A stretch of 64,000 nt of DNA from JBICHN01 sp043101845 (GCA_043101845.1 JBICHN010000004.1:124001-188000), one strand, 5' to 3'. Numbered from the stretch's first letter, positions 18,024 through 27,191 are shown. Made by a program: numbers and translations. Notes: generated by a model from the sequence alone, not told the origin.

Positions 18024-19574
18024 GTGACGCACGATTACCAAAAGACCCTTGGTTGCGCGACGATCGGACTAGCACTCGCGTTCATCTCCCCGGCGGTCGG
18101 ACAGAACTCGGGAGTGTCGGCACTTCGTCCGGACGACGGTGGACCGGGCGATCTCTTCGGGCATTCCATCGCGACGAAGGGCGAACAACTCGTCGTCGGG
18201 GCGCCGCGCCATGACTTGAACGGAAACAACGCCGGAGCGGCCTATGTCTATCAGTACGATGGCTATGAGTGGGGTTTCGTCCAGAAGCTCTCGATGACCG
18301 ATGGCAATGGCGCCCCGACCGCCGGTGACGCCGTGGCCATCGCGGATGGTTGGATCGCCGTGGGCGCCGGTGGGTCCGACCTCCAGGGCGTCGACTCCGG
18401 CGCCGTGTACTTCTTCCGGTATGACTCCACGCTCGGTTGGGTAGAGAGTCAGCACTTTGTTCCGGAAGACGCGTCGGGTTACGACTACTTCTCAAGCCGA
18501 ATCGCGATGTGTGGGGATCATTTCTTCGGGTCCAGCTTGCTCGACGACGACCTTGGGCCACAAAGCGGTTCGGTGTACTGGCTGAGCCCCAAGAACGACG
18601 AATGGATCTTCGGCCAGAAAATCAGTGCCAGCGACGGCGCCGCGGAAGATTGGTTCGGCATGAGCCTGGCCACCGACGGTCACCGGCTTGTCGTCGGAGC
18701 GCCGCGCCACGATGCAGCAGTGTCAAACGCCGGCGCCGCGTATGTCTTCGAGTTCGACCCGTCCTCCGAGCAGTGGATTGAAACAACGAAACTCGTACCA
18801 TCGGACGCCGCCCTCTCGGATGATGAACTCTGGTTCGGACAACATGTGGCGGTGACCAGTGATCACATCGTCGTCGGCGCCGGATGGACGGACGGCGCAA
18901 GATGGTCGGAAACGGCCGCGTATGTCTACACCCTGGGGACGAACGGCTGGGAGGAGTCGACCAAGCTCGTTCCCTCAGATAATCCAGTGGGTAGAGCGTC
19001 GGTCGCAATCCATGGGGACTCGATTCTCGTCGGCGCTCGAGGATTCCCTCAGTTTGAGCAATATGGCGCGGTCTATCGGTTTGACTGGGATGGCGTGAGT
19101 TGGACAGAGTCGGCGGTTCTGCAACCAGACGATGTACTTCCAGAAGACAACTACGGCGCCCCAGTCGTAACGGATTCCGGCTGGCTCGCCACTGGCGCAG
19201 TGGCCGAGTCCACGGAAAAATCTGGGCAGGTGTTCGTCTTTGACATCGGCGCCTCGCCGCGACTGACCGTGGAACCTCACCCTCTCGTGAGTGGCGCGTA
19301 CGGAGAATTCACCATCACGAATGGGAATTCGGGCGCACTTACCTGGCTCCTGTTCAGCCTTGACGGCCCGGACCCCACTTTCATTCCAGCGCTGAATGTT
19401 GTCGTCGATCTCGACCAGCCCCGGATCGCCGCTGGTCCACGCCGCGCGGATGGTGAAGGGACCACAACATGGCGTGGCGCCATGCCCACGGTGGCCCGAG
19501 TCACTCCCGTCTGGTTTCAAGCGGTCCAGTTCGAACTTGTGACGAACAGCGTCTCGACGGAACTCGTCCCGTAG
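18024..19574 (+). CDS. secreted FG-GAP repeat protein
   Basis: Predicted exported protein of 516 residues; signal peptide with a hydrophobic core (ATIGLALAFISPAVG) and cleavage near GQNSG. About seven repeats follow, each with a D-x-FG or related turn and a VGAP-type strand, consistent with a beta-propeller (for example DLFGHSIATKGEQLVVGAP and DWFGMSLATDGHRLVVGAP). The repeats closely resemble the ectodomain of the kinase immediately upstream. After the propeller is a short C-terminal beta domain (SPRLTVEPHPLVSGAYGEF onward). The GTG start at 18024 has a strong AAGGAG seven bases upstream, and a rho-independent terminator follows the gene. No sorting tail is seen, so it is probably released or matrix-associated. 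Confidence 0.85.
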   Translation: MTHDYQKTLGCATIGLALAFISPAVGQNSGVSALRPDDGGPGDLFGHSIATKGEQLVVGAPRHDLNGNNAGAAYVYQYDGYEWGFVQKLSMTDGNGAPTAGDAVAIADGWIAVGAGGSDLQGVDSGAVYFFRYDSTLGWVESQHFVPEDASGYDYFSSRIAMCGDHFFGSSLLDDDLGPQSGSVYWLSPKNDEWIFGQKISASDGAAEDWFGMSLATDGHRLVVGAPRHDAAVSNAGAAYVFEFDPSSEQWIETTKLVPSDAALSDDELWFGQHVAVTSDHIVVGAGWTDGARWSETAAYVYTLGTNGWEESTKLVPSDNPVGRASVAIHGDSILVGARGFPQFEQYGAVYRFDWDGVSWTESAVLQPDDVLPEDNYGAPVVTDSGWLATGAVAESTEKSGQVFVFDIGASPRLTVEPHPLVSGAYGEFTITNGNSGALTWLLFSLDGPDPTFIPALNVVVDLDQPRIAAGPRRADGEGTTTWRGAMPTVARVTPVWFQAVQFELVTNSVSTELVP

Positions 19575-19614
19575 TGCGAAGATTTCTCAGCAGATGCGCC
19601 GGCTACGAGGGCGC

Positions 19615-19660
19615 GAGCGAGTGAGGCGGGAGCCACGGTTCCCGCCTCACGCTCTTTTTT
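19615..19660 (+). terminator. rho-independent terminator after FG-GAP gene
   Basis: An 11-bp perfect stem GTGAGGCGGGA (19621-19631) / TCCCGCCTCAC (19640-19650), extended by GAGC / GCTC, is followed by six T residues at 19655-19660. It closes the kinase-FG-GAP transcription unit. Confidence 0.9.
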
Positions 19661-19688
19661 CGATAGCGCACAAGACTGATCCCGTCCC

Positions 19689-22634
19689 TTACACGACCCC
19701 CACCGCTCGGGCGTCGCGGTCGGAGAGGAGGGCGCCGTCGGTGCGTTGCTTGACCGTGCCGTCGCGTTTCCAGGAGCGTTCGCAGCGGGGTTCGTCGCGG
19801 AGGTCGGTGATGTCGAACTCGACTGTTTTCGCGTCCGTTCCGTCGCCGCGCCGTTCGAACGACGCGCGGCTCACGCCGCAGAGGTCGGCGAAGTCGGCCG
19901 GGTCGATGCGCTTGAGGTCGACGAGCGTGTCGCCGCCGGTGCGCACGGTCACGCCGAGGTCGAGCGGATTATCGATCTCGCGCGCCTGGCGCGTCGATTC
20001 GAGTTCGCGCATCGCGTCGTCGCGCACCTCCATGACCGTCGTCCATGACGGGTCGACCGACACGGGGATCATGTCGAGATAGGTCTCGAGGTGGACGCAG
20101 ACCGAGGTGTCCTTCGGCTCGGCGCCGCGGAGGGCGCGGAAGGTTTCGTCGGCGGTGTGGGGCATGATCGGCGCGAGCAGCCGCGCGAGCCCGTCGACGA
20201 GATCGTACATCGCCGCCTGCGTGCGGCGGCGCCGGCGGCCATCGGCCTTGTCGCAGTAGAGACGATCCTTCACCGCGGCGCAGTACACGGCGCTCAGCGT
20301 TTCATTGCAGAAGTCGTAGAGCGCGTTGTGCGCCACACGGAAGTCGTAGTCGTCGTACGCCTCGAGCACGCGCTTCGCGGTGTCGTTGTACGCGTCGAGC
20401 GCCCAGGCCTCGAGCGAAGTCGGCTCGACCGTGACCGACGCCGTGGCGCGGCGACCCGACGCGGGCGCCTCGAAGTCACTCAGGTTGCTCAGCAGGAAGC
20501 GCAGCGTGTTGCGCACCTTCCGGTACGACTCGCCCGCGACCTCGAAGAACGAGCGATCGACCTTGATGTCGTTCTCGTAGTTCAGGCTCGCGACCCACCA
20601 GCGGCACACATCGGCGCCGAAGTCCTTGAGCAGATCGTCGACCTCGAGCGTGTTGCCGATCGACTTGCTCATCTTGCGGCCGTCCTTGTCAACCATGAAT
20701 CCGTGCGTGAGCAGCGCGCGGAACGGCGACTCGCCCGTCGACCCGAGGCCGCAGAGCAGCGACGACTGGAACCAGCCGCGATGCTGGTCCGACCCTTCGA
20801 GATAGAGATCGACGGGATATCCGAGGTCGCGCTCGCGCATGACCGCGTTCCAGGACGAGCCCGACTCGAACCACACATCGACGATGTCGTGGCGCTTCAC
20901 GAGCGCCGCCTTGTCCGTGTCGTCGTCGACGATCGGGTCGCTCTTCGGATTCCAGTATTCGAGGATCTCTTCCGACGAGCCGGTGAACCAGATGTCCGAT
21001 CCCTTCTCCCGCACCTTCTTCGCGACGGCGCGGACGAGATCTTCGCTGAGCACGATCTCGCCGTCCGGCGTTTCGAACGCCGGGATCGGAAGCCCCCACG
21101 AACGCTGGCGGCTGAGGCACCAGTCGGGCCGGCTCTCGAGCATGCCGCGCATGCGGTTGCGTCCCCACTCGGGATAGAACGCGACCTCGCCGGCCTGCGC
21201 GAGCGCGAGATCGCGCAGCGATTTCCGGTCGCGATGGGTCGCCTTGTCGACGCCGACGAACCACTGCTCGGTCGCACGGAAGATGACGGGCGTCTTACCG
21301 CGCCAGTCGTGCGGGTACGAATGGGTGAAGGTGTGGTGGTAGAACAGGTGTCCGCTTTCGCGAAGGCGATCGACGATCTTCGGGTTCGCGTCCCAGATCG
21401 ACATGCCGCGCAACCACTCGGGCACGGAGTCGTCGTAGGTTCCGTCGCCGCGCACGGGGCAGTAGATGTCGAGGCCGTTCGCGAGTCCGGTCTGGTAGTC
21501 TTCGGCGCCATGACCGGGCGCGGTATGGACGAGGCCCGTGCCGTCTTCGAGCGTGACATACTCGGCGAGGACGACGGCCGATTCACGATCGGCGAACGGG
21601 TGACGGTACCGCACGCCCGCGAGCGCTTCGCCCGCGCAGGTTCCGAGCACGCGCCCGGGGTCGACGCCCGCGGCCTTCGCCACCGGCTCGACGAGATCTT
21701 CCGCGAGCACGACGGCGCGGCCGTTCAGTTCGACGAGCGCGTAGGTGAACCGCGGGTGCAGGGCGATCGCGAGGTTCGCGGGCAGCGTCCAGGGGGTCGT
21801 CGTCCAGATCATGAACGCGGCGCCGTCGCCGAGCGCCGTCCCGGGAACGCCGAACGCCTTCGCGAGCGACGCCGGGTCGACCGCGTCGAACATGACATAG
21901 ACCGAGATATCTTCACGGTCGTAGTACTCGAGTTCGGCGTCCGCGAGCGCGGTCTGGTTCTCGATCGACCAGTGCACGGGCTTGAGGTCGCGGTAGACGA
22001 GACCCTGGCCGACCATGTCGGCGAAGACCTCGAGCGTCGCCGCCTCGTACTCAGGCGCCATCGTGAGGTACGGCTTGTCGTAGTTCGCGAGCGTGAGCAG
22101 GCGCTGCATCTGGTCGGCCTGGAGCTTCACGAACTTCTCGGCGTACTTCTGGCATTCCCGGCGCACGGCCATACGGCGCTGGTCTTCGGTGAGACTGTTG
22201 ATCTTCTCGATCTTGCCGGACTCGACGAGTTCGGTCATGACCTTGTGCTCGATCGGCAGGCCGTGGCAGTCCCACCCGGGCACATAGTCGACATCGAAGC
22301 CGGCCATCGTCTTCGTGCGGACGACGAAGTCCTTGAGCACCTTGTTGAGCAGGTGGCCAAGGTGGATCGATCCGTTCGCATACGGCGGGCCGTCGTGGAA
22401 CGACCAGGCGCCGCGGTTGGAGGATCGATCGGTCGCCTGTCGCGACGCGCGGACTTCCTTATAGAGCTTGAGCTTGTCCCAGCGTTTGCGGCTCGCGGGC
22501 TCGTTCTGGACGAGGTTTGCGCGCATCGGGAAGCTCGTCTTCGGAAGATTGAGCGTGTCCTTGTAGCGGTTCTTGCCCGGCTTCGACTGCTCATCCGCGC
22601 GGCCGGCCGTCGGCTGGGGAGTGGTCTGGCTCAT
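19689..22634 (-). CDS. ileS: isoleucyl-tRNA synthetase
   Basis: Class I aminoacyl-tRNA synthetase charging tRNA-Ile, 981 aa. The HIGH-type motif is HLGH at residues 91-94 in NGSIHLGHLLNKVLKD, and KMSKS lies near residue 655 in GRKMSKSIGNT. Editing-domain and anticodon-binding regions are present, with VWFESGSSWNAV and GSDQHRGWFQSSL in the core. The C-terminal zinc-finger region found in E. coli IleS is degenerate: a single CERSW remnant is left where CxxC pairs are expected, and the protein ends about 25 residues later. Upstream, on the same strand, lie a short Ile-rich leader peptide, an intrinsic terminator and a promoter, suggesting transcription attenuation. Confidence 0.97.
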   Translation of the reverse strand: MSQTTPQPTAGRADEQSKPGKNRYKDTLNLPKTSFPMRANLVQNEPASRKRWDKLKLYKEVRASRQATDRSSNRGAWSFHDGPPYANGSIHLGHLLNKVLKDFVVRTKTMAGFDVDYVPGWDCHGLPIEHKVMTELVESGKIEKINSLTEDQRRMAVRRECQKYAEKFVKLQADQMQRLLTLANYDKPYLTMAPEYEAATLEVFADMVGQGLVYRDLKPVHWSIENQTALADAELEYYDREDISVYVMFDAVDPASLAKAFGVPGTALGDGAAFMIWTTTPWTLPANLAIALHPRFTYALVELNGRAVVLAEDLVEPVAKAAGVDPGRVLGTCAGEALAGVRYRHPFADRESAVVLAEYVTLEDGTGLVHTAPGHGAEDYQTGLANGLDIYCPVRGDGTYDDSVPEWLRGMSIWDANPKIVDRLRESGHLFYHHTFTHSYPHDWRGKTPVIFRATEQWFVGVDKATHRDRKSLRDLALAQAGEVAFYPEWGRNRMRGMLESRPDWCLSRQRSWGLPIPAFETPDGEIVLSEDLVRAVAKKVREKGSDIWFTGSSEEILEYWNPKSDPIVDDDTDKAALVKRHDIVDVWFESGSSWNAVMRERDLGYPVDLYLEGSDQHRGWFQSSLLCGLGSTGESPFRALLTHGFMVDKDGRKMSKSIGNTLEVDDLLKDFGADVCRWWVASLNYENDIKVDRSFFEVAGESYRKVRNTLRFLLSNLSDFEAPASGRRATASVTVEPTSLEAWALDAYNDTAKRVLEAYDDYDFRVAHNALYDFCNETLSAVYCAAVKDRLYCDKADGRRRRRTQAAMYDLVDGLARLLAPIMPHTADETFRALRGAEPKDTSVCVHLETYLDMIPVSVDPSWTTVMEVRDDAMRELESTRQAREIDNPLDLGVTVRTGGDTLVDLKRIDPADFADLCGVSRASFERRGDGTDAKTVEFDITDLRDEPRCERSWKRDGTVKQRTDGALLSDRDARAVGVV

Positions 22635-22727
22635 GTCGTGGCCTCAGTTCTCGTGCGTTTCGAACGCGTCGCATCGACCGATGATCGGGCGCCGCGGCGG
22701 CGTCGCCGCCGGGTCATCAAGGGCAAA

Positions 22728-22756
22728 CAAAAAGCGGCCCCGCCAAGGGCGAGGCC
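22728..22756 (-). terminator. intrinsic terminator in the ileS leader (candidate attenuator)
   Basis: On the minus strand a 10-bp stem (CGGCC-T-CGCC / GGCG-G-GGCCG, CTT loop) spans 22756-22734 and is followed by C and five T residues to 22728. It lies between the leader peptide and ileS, 94 bases before the ileS start. An upstream GGGCG at the leader stop could pair with CGCCC of its 5' arm, a possible antiterminator. Confidence 0.8.
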
Positions 22757-22804
22757 GGGTCATCTGTGGTCGGTCGATTCAGCCGCAGCGATCCCAGTCC
22801 CGCC

Positions 22805-22858
22805 CTAGAGGGGCGAGGTAATTCGAATGATCGCGATGGCGCGGCTGCGGGTATGCAT
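22805..22858 (-). CDS. ileS leader peptide (predicted, 17 aa)
   Basis: Short open reading frame encoding MHTRSRAIAIIRITSPL. Four of the 17 codons are Ile (ATC, ATC, ATT, ATT), all clustered in IAIIRI, just upstream of an intrinsic terminator and ileS itself. AGGA at 22871-22868 gives a ribosome site nine bases before ATG. The leader coding region contains CAGCCGC and GCGATC, which can pair with GCGGCTG and GATCGC located between the leader stop and the terminator, the layout of a classical attenuator 1:2 hairpin. The role is inferred: ribosome stalling at Ile codons under low Ile-tRNA would free the antiterminator and let transcription enter ileS. Confidence 0.65.
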   Translation of the reverse strand: MHTRSRAIAIIRITSPL

Positions 22859-22891
22859 GTGGTTCAATCCTGACACCTCGTCGTCGGCCCA

Positions 22892-22920
22892 ACAGTAATC
22901 GGCGCGCCGGGGGCGATCAA
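22892..22920 (-). promoter_or_regulatory. predicted sigma-70-type promoter for ileS leader
   Basis: Minus strand -35 TTGATC (22920-22915), 17-base spacer, -10 TACTGT (22897-22892). Transcription would start about 27 bases before the leader peptide ATG. Match quality is moderate; placement relative to the leader is what supports it. Confidence 0.5.
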
Positions 22921-22979
22921 GCGCCGGCGCCGGGACGATGGAGGCCCTATCGGCCGAATCCGGGTGAATCTTCGGCGGA

Positions 22980-23573
22980 TCAGCCCCGCCGCGTGTCGCC
23001 GACCTCGCCGTTCTTCTTCTCCGCCGGCTCGGTGACTTCGAAGATCGCCTGCGTGCGGAGGACGAGGCCGCCCGCGGCGTCGAGGTGCCAGGTCTGGGCG
23101 TGCACTTCGCGGTGGAAGCGCTGCATGTCGACCACCGAAAGGTTGTCGAGACGCGAGCCGGGCTCGGTCCACCGGTAGCGCATCGCGTCCATCTCGTCCG
23201 CGTAATCCTCCATCTCCTGGAGGGTCGAGCGGTAGATGTTGTCGCTCGTGAGCTCGGTCTGCACGGCGGTCATGTACCGGACGCGCTCGCCGACGCGTTC
23301 TTCATGGTCGCGCTCGCCCGCGCAGGGAAACGCGGTGAGGCGGCCGGCTTCGGGCATTGAATCGGTCGGGGTGACGACTTCGACGACGCACTGGCCGCCG
23401 TGCTGGAAGCGGAGCATGTGCGCGCCGGGCGCGAGCCACGCTTCGAGTTCGTACTCGCCGGAGCGCACGGCGCGCCGATCCGAGATGCGGAAGAACTCGG
23501 GGTGGAGCGAGCGCCGGTACACCATGAGCCGGTACGCCTGGAGAGAGGGGACGATCTTGGGTGAAGAGCTCAT
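22980..23573 (-). CDS. DUF2617-like protein
   Basis: Protein of 197 residues resembling the DUF2617 family: AYRLMVYRRSLHPEFFRI near the N-terminus, YELEAWLAPGAHMLRF, LTAFPCAGERDHEE, then an Asn/Tyr block with YRSTLQEMEDY. The function of the family is unknown. The start ATG 23573 has AAGGA about six bases upstream; the longer reading frame to 23705 is Arg/Glu-rich and not needed. It ends with a short Glu/Lys tail. It lies upstream of the ileS leader on the same strand, but the leader has its own promoter candidate, so the two are probably separate units. Confidence 0.75.
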   Translation of the reverse strand: MSSSPKIVPSLQAYRLMVYRRSLHPEFFRISDRRAVRSGEYELEAWLAPGAHMLRFQHGGQCVVEVVTPTDSMPEAGRLTAFPCAGERDHEERVGERVRYMTAVQTELTSDNIYRSTLQEMEDYADEMDAMRYRWTEPGSRLDNLSVVDMQRFHREVHAQTWHLDAAGGLVLRTQAIFEVTEPAEKKNGEVGDTRRG

Positions 23574-23833
23574 TCGTTTCCTTACCTCGTTCGCCGGGAC
23601 AGTCGAGCGCCGACACCTCATCGACGGCTCGCTTTCTTCCCTCCCGGGCGATGCGCCGACGCACCTCAAGCGTCGTCTCTCCTCCTCCACGAACAGAGAC
23701 CCCAAGACGCGGTCGCGCTCCCACGCGACCGCCCCCTCCTATTGAAGATTCCGCGCCCCGCTCGCCGAAGGACTCAGGGCGGCCGAACACATGACGCCGC
23801 CCGAACCGGCTTCCAACCCGCGAGGCCTCATTG

Positions 23834-25744
23834 ATGGCTCTCCGATCGCACGGTCTTCGGATCGTCCACCAACTGTCCAGCGCTGCAGCCACTCAGTCGC
23901 TGGCGGATGCCATCGAACACGCCGAACCACTCGAAGTCGACGCGCTCGCGCGAGCGCTTCTGCCGAATCCCACGGGAGTTGGCGGTGAAGCGCTCGTGCG
24001 GCATTATCACCGATTGTCGGCGGCCGTACGCGGCGAAATCCTGAATCTCGGTGAAAAAATGTCCGTGTGCCTCGCCCGGCTCGCGATGGGCGACGACTTC
24101 GAACTGCGCCTGCGGGCGCTCAAACTCATCCGACACCGCGCCGACGGGCGCGGCGTCGAGGCCGCCCGCGCCTCGCTCGATCACGAGGATGATCGTCTCG
24201 CCCGGGCGGCCGGGGAGGCTCTCGTCGCGATCGCCCGCGTCGCCGCCGAGGGCGACACGGCCCGCATCTCAGACGCTGCCCGCGCGCGGCTCGACGACGC
24301 GATCACCGACGCGGCGGACCGGTACCCCGATCATCGTCGACGTGAAGCCCTCGTCGCCGCGGTCTGGCTCGCGCTCGACCCCGGTCCACGGCTCCGCGCC
24401 TGGCTCGAAGACGCGGGACACCCGAGCCATCTCGCGTTGCGTACTGCACTTAAGTCGATACGCGACGACGCCTTTCTCCGTCACGCCTTCGAATGGCTTG
24501 AGGTTGAGCCGCTCGCGGGGCAAGCGCTCACGCGGCTCCGTGAGTTCGCGGTCGACCCGGAGCGCCTGCGTCCGGCGCTTGAGCGGATTCATCTCGCGAC
24601 GCGACCGGTCGCCCGGCGGCGGCTCCGGCAGGCCCCGCTCGCGAAGCCGGGGACGGTCTCGATGGCGCCGATCGATCGGCTCGACGCCGACGGGCGGCTC
24701 GCCTGGCTCCGCTGGATCGATCTCACTCGAAATCGCCCCGTCGAGCGGCGATCGACGCTCGCCCGCTATGCGGCCGATCCGGACCCGGTGAACCGGCTCG
24801 CGGCCCTGCGCCGGCTGCTCGAGAGCGAAGCGGGCGGCGACGGCGCCGACCGCGCGCTCGCGGCGTTCGCCTTCGACGACGACCCGACGATCGCGCGGCT
24901 CGCGGCCCGGCGACTGCTCCGCGGGGGCGAGCGGAGCGATCCCCACGGCCTGCTCGACGCGTTGAGTCGATCGAATCAGTCGTTGGTTCGCGACCACGCG
25001 GATCGGGCTCGCCTCACGAGTGATCTGGACGCCTTCTGGCGGCGCTGGGTCGAGACGCCGGTCGAAGGTCGATCGCTCGCGCTCCGCCGGGCGGCGGAAT
25101 TCTGGCGGGTGGAAGGTCGCGCGGCGCTCATGCCGCATCTCCGCGCCGAGTTGACGAGCGCGGAGCGCGATTCCGTCATCGCGGCGATCCGATTCGCGGA
25201 GCGCGCCGAGCTTGCGGCGTCGCTTGAACTCGAACTCCTCGCCGCCGCGGCGGGAAGCGACTCACGAATCGCCGCGACGGCGATCCGGGCGATCGCCGGC
25301 CTCGACACCAGCGCGTCGCGACAACTCATCGAAGCGGCGCTTGAGCACGGCGACCCGCGCGCAAGGGCGAACGCCGTGGAGGCGCTGGCGCGGCGAGGCG
25401 AACCGCTCGCCGCTTCGCGCGGGTCGGCGCTCACGGCGAAATCGCAGCATCACCGCGTGCGGGCGAACACGATCGTCGCGCTCGCGAAGACGGATCCACG
25501 GGCGGCGGCGCGTCAACTCGCGGCGTTGCTCAAGGATGACCGGCCGATGCATCGCGTCGCCGGGCTCTGGGCGGTCGAGCGACTCGGGGCGAGCGAATGC
25601 GCCGCGGAGGTCGCGCGGATCGTGGCGCGCGACTTCAATCTCGAAGTGCGCCGCCGCGCCGGTCGCACGGCGCGTCGCCTGCTCGCGCGGATGGGCGACC
25701 GGACGGACGCGAAAATCGCGACCGGGGGAAGGGAACGAGGATGA
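23834..25744 (+). CDS. HEAT-repeat protein
   Basis: A 636-residue, Ala/Arg/Leu-rich alpha-solenoid. Repeated helical pairs of about 30-35 residues are visible throughout, such as FELRLRALKLIRHRADGRGV, NRLAALRRLLESE and RANAVEALARRGEP, with the Asp/Arg pattern of HEAT or PBS-lyase-like repeats. No catalytic motif or signal peptide is visible; a scaffold role is the most one can infer. ATG 23834 has CGAGG about eight bases upstream (a TTG precedes it directly). Its stop overlaps the start of the next gene (ATGA), which implies co-translation. Confidence 0.7.
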   Translation: MALRSHGLRIVHQLSSAAATQSLADAIEHAEPLEVDALARALLPNPTGVGGEALVRHYHRLSAAVRGEILNLGEKMSVCLARLAMGDDFELRLRALKLIRHRADGRGVEAARASLDHEDDRLARAAGEALVAIARVAAEGDTARISDAARARLDDAITDAADRYPDHRRREALVAAVWLALDPGPRLRAWLEDAGHPSHLALRTALKSIRDDAFLRHAFEWLEVEPLAGQALTRLREFAVDPERLRPALERIHLATRPVARRRLRQAPLAKPGTVSMAPIDRLDADGRLAWLRWIDLTRNRPVERRSTLARYAADPDPVNRLAALRRLLESEAGGDGADRALAAFAFDDDPTIARLAARRLLRGGERSDPHGLLDALSRSNQSLVRDHADRARLTSDLDAFWRRWVETPVEGRSLALRRAAEFWRVEGRAALMPHLRAELTSAERDSVIAAIRFAERAELAASLELELLAAAAGSDSRIAATAIRAIAGLDTSASRQLIEAALEHGDPRARANAVEALARRGEPLAASRGSALTAKSQHHRVRANTIVALAKTDPRAAARQLAALLKDDRPMHRVAGLWAVERLGASECAAEVARIVARDFNLEVRRRAGRTARRLLARMGDRTDAKIATGGRERG

Positions 25745-26070
25745 TCGACCTGGGGATGACTTCAACCTGGCTCATCGGCGGCGGCGGCGCGGCGCTCGTG
25801 ATCCTGCTCGCCGGCGCGGCATTCGTCTGGCGTCGACACGACCTCGCGCGGCACGGTCCGGACTACCGGCGCCTCGCGCGCGAAGTCGGGCTGTCGCGGT
25901 GGGATGCGCTGTGGATCGATCGCCTCGCGCGGCGGGGCGGCCTCCTCAACGGCGCGGGGCTCCTGCTCGGTCGCGGCGCGTTCGACCACTACGCCGCGGC
26001 GATGATCGGCCGTCGCCGCGCCCGGGCGGACCGATTGCGTTCGCAACTCTTCGTCGAGACAGCGGACTGA
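25741..26070 (+). CDS. small single-pass membrane protein of unknown function
   Basis: A 109-residue protein with a Gly/Ala-rich transmembrane helix (WLIGGGGAALVILLAGAAFVW, written in part) at residues 10-30 and a basic cytoplasmic tail containing GPDYRRLAREVGLSRWDALW, a helix-turn-like Arg/Trp stretch. No family was recognised. The start overlaps the upstream HEAT-repeat stop by four bases, with AGGGAACGAGG just upstream as ribosome site. Together the pair may form a membrane-tethered scaffold, which is inference from layout only. Confidence 0.65.
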   Translation: MIDLGMTSTWLIGGGGAALVILLAGAAFVWRRHDLARHGPDYRRLAREVGLSRWDALWIDRLARRGGLLNGAGLLLGRGAFDHYAAAMIGRRRARADRLRSQLFVETAD

Positions 26071-26206
26071 CCGCGTTTCGTTTGCGCGCGCCGCGCCCGG
26101 TTTCCTTTCAATCGCGTGATCGCGTTGTCCCCCGCCGACGGCTCCGGATATGATCGCCGGAACGAGACTTCTCGACCGGGCGAAAGCCCGGCGAAAGGAT
26201 TAGGCC

Positions 26207-27151
26207 ATGCTTCCGAAGCCCCCCGCCCGGCTGGGTCAGCTGGGTTTCCTCTACATTCCGCCGATCCGCGTGCAGGGCGTCAGCGTCGCCGGTGAGAACA
26301 CCGCGGTCATGATTCCCGAGTACGACATCTGCTTCGACATCGGCGCGTGCCACCGGCCGATGCTCGCGGCGAAGTATGTCGCGATCACGCACGGGCACAT
26401 GGATCATGTCGCCGGCCTCCCGTACTACTTCAGCCAGCGCTGGTTCCAGGGCATGGGCACCGGCGTGTGCGTCTGCGACGCGCGCATCGAACCCGCGGTG
26501 AAGCAGATGATGGAGGGATGGGTCGAACTCGAGCAGCAGCGGACGAGTCACGAAATCATCGGGCTCGGCGACGGCGGAGAACTCGAGATCAAGAACAACA
26601 TCTTCCTCCGCGCCTTCGAGGTCGACCACACGGTGCCCGCGATCGCGTACGGACTTTCGGAGCGACGGACGAAGCTCCGCGAGGAGTACCACAATCTGCC
26701 GCAGGACGCGTTGCGGAAGCTCAAGCAGGACGGAGTGGAAATCACGCGTGAGCTGCGCGTCCCGCTCGTGACCTACATCGGGGACACGCTGCCCGGCGCG
26801 CATCTCTTTCGCGATGAGATTCTCAAGACGAAGGTGCTCATCATGGAGTGCACCTTCTTCGACGACGATCATCGGGAGCGCGCCGTCGTCGGCAAGCATG
26901 TGCATCTCGACGACATCGCGGAGTTGTATCCGCATCTCGAATGCGAAGCGCTCGTGCTCACGCATGTCTCGCGGCGGACGAATCTTGGATTCGCGCGGAA
27001 GCGCCTCGTCGAGCGGCTCGGCGCCGAAGCGACCGAGCGCGTGCACCTGCTCATGGATCACCGGACGAACCGTCAGCGCTACGAAGCGCAACTCGCCGAA
27101 GCGGAAGCCGCCGCGACCGCGTCCGACGCTCCGGTCGATTCGGAAAATTGA
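26207..27151 (+). CDS. MBL-fold metallo-hydrolase (RNase Z-like)
   Basis: Predicted binuclear-zinc hydrolase of 314 residues. The signature THGHMDHVAGLPYY provides HxHxDH near residues 63-68; further ligands are likely in FEVDHTVPA, YIGDT and ECTFFDDDH with LVLTHVSRR. The arrangement is closest to the RNase Z/ElaC branch of the metallo-beta-lactamase fold, though a clear exosite arm is not evident, so tRNA 3' processing is only one possibility. GAAAGGATTAGGCC upstream of ATG 26207 provides the ribosome site. It lies directly before dnaA. Confidence 0.8.
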   Translation: MLPKPPARLGQLGFLYIPPIRVQGVSVAGENTAVMIPEYDICFDIGACHRPMLAAKYVAITHGHMDHVAGLPYYFSQRWFQGMGTGVCVCDARIEPAVKQMMEGWVELEQQRTSHEIIGLGDGGELEIKNNIFLRAFEVDHTVPAIAYGLSERRTKLREEYHNLPQDALRKLKQDGVEITRELRVPLVTYIGDTLPGAHLFRDEILKTKVLIMECTFFDDDHRERAVVGKHVHLDDIAELYPHLECEALVLTHVSRRTNLGFARKRLVERLGAEATERVHLLMDHRTNRQRYEAQLAEAEAAATASDAPVDSEN

Positions 27152-27191
27152 TCGATGACACGCAAACGGGCCTCTGGAAGTGAACCCTCAG

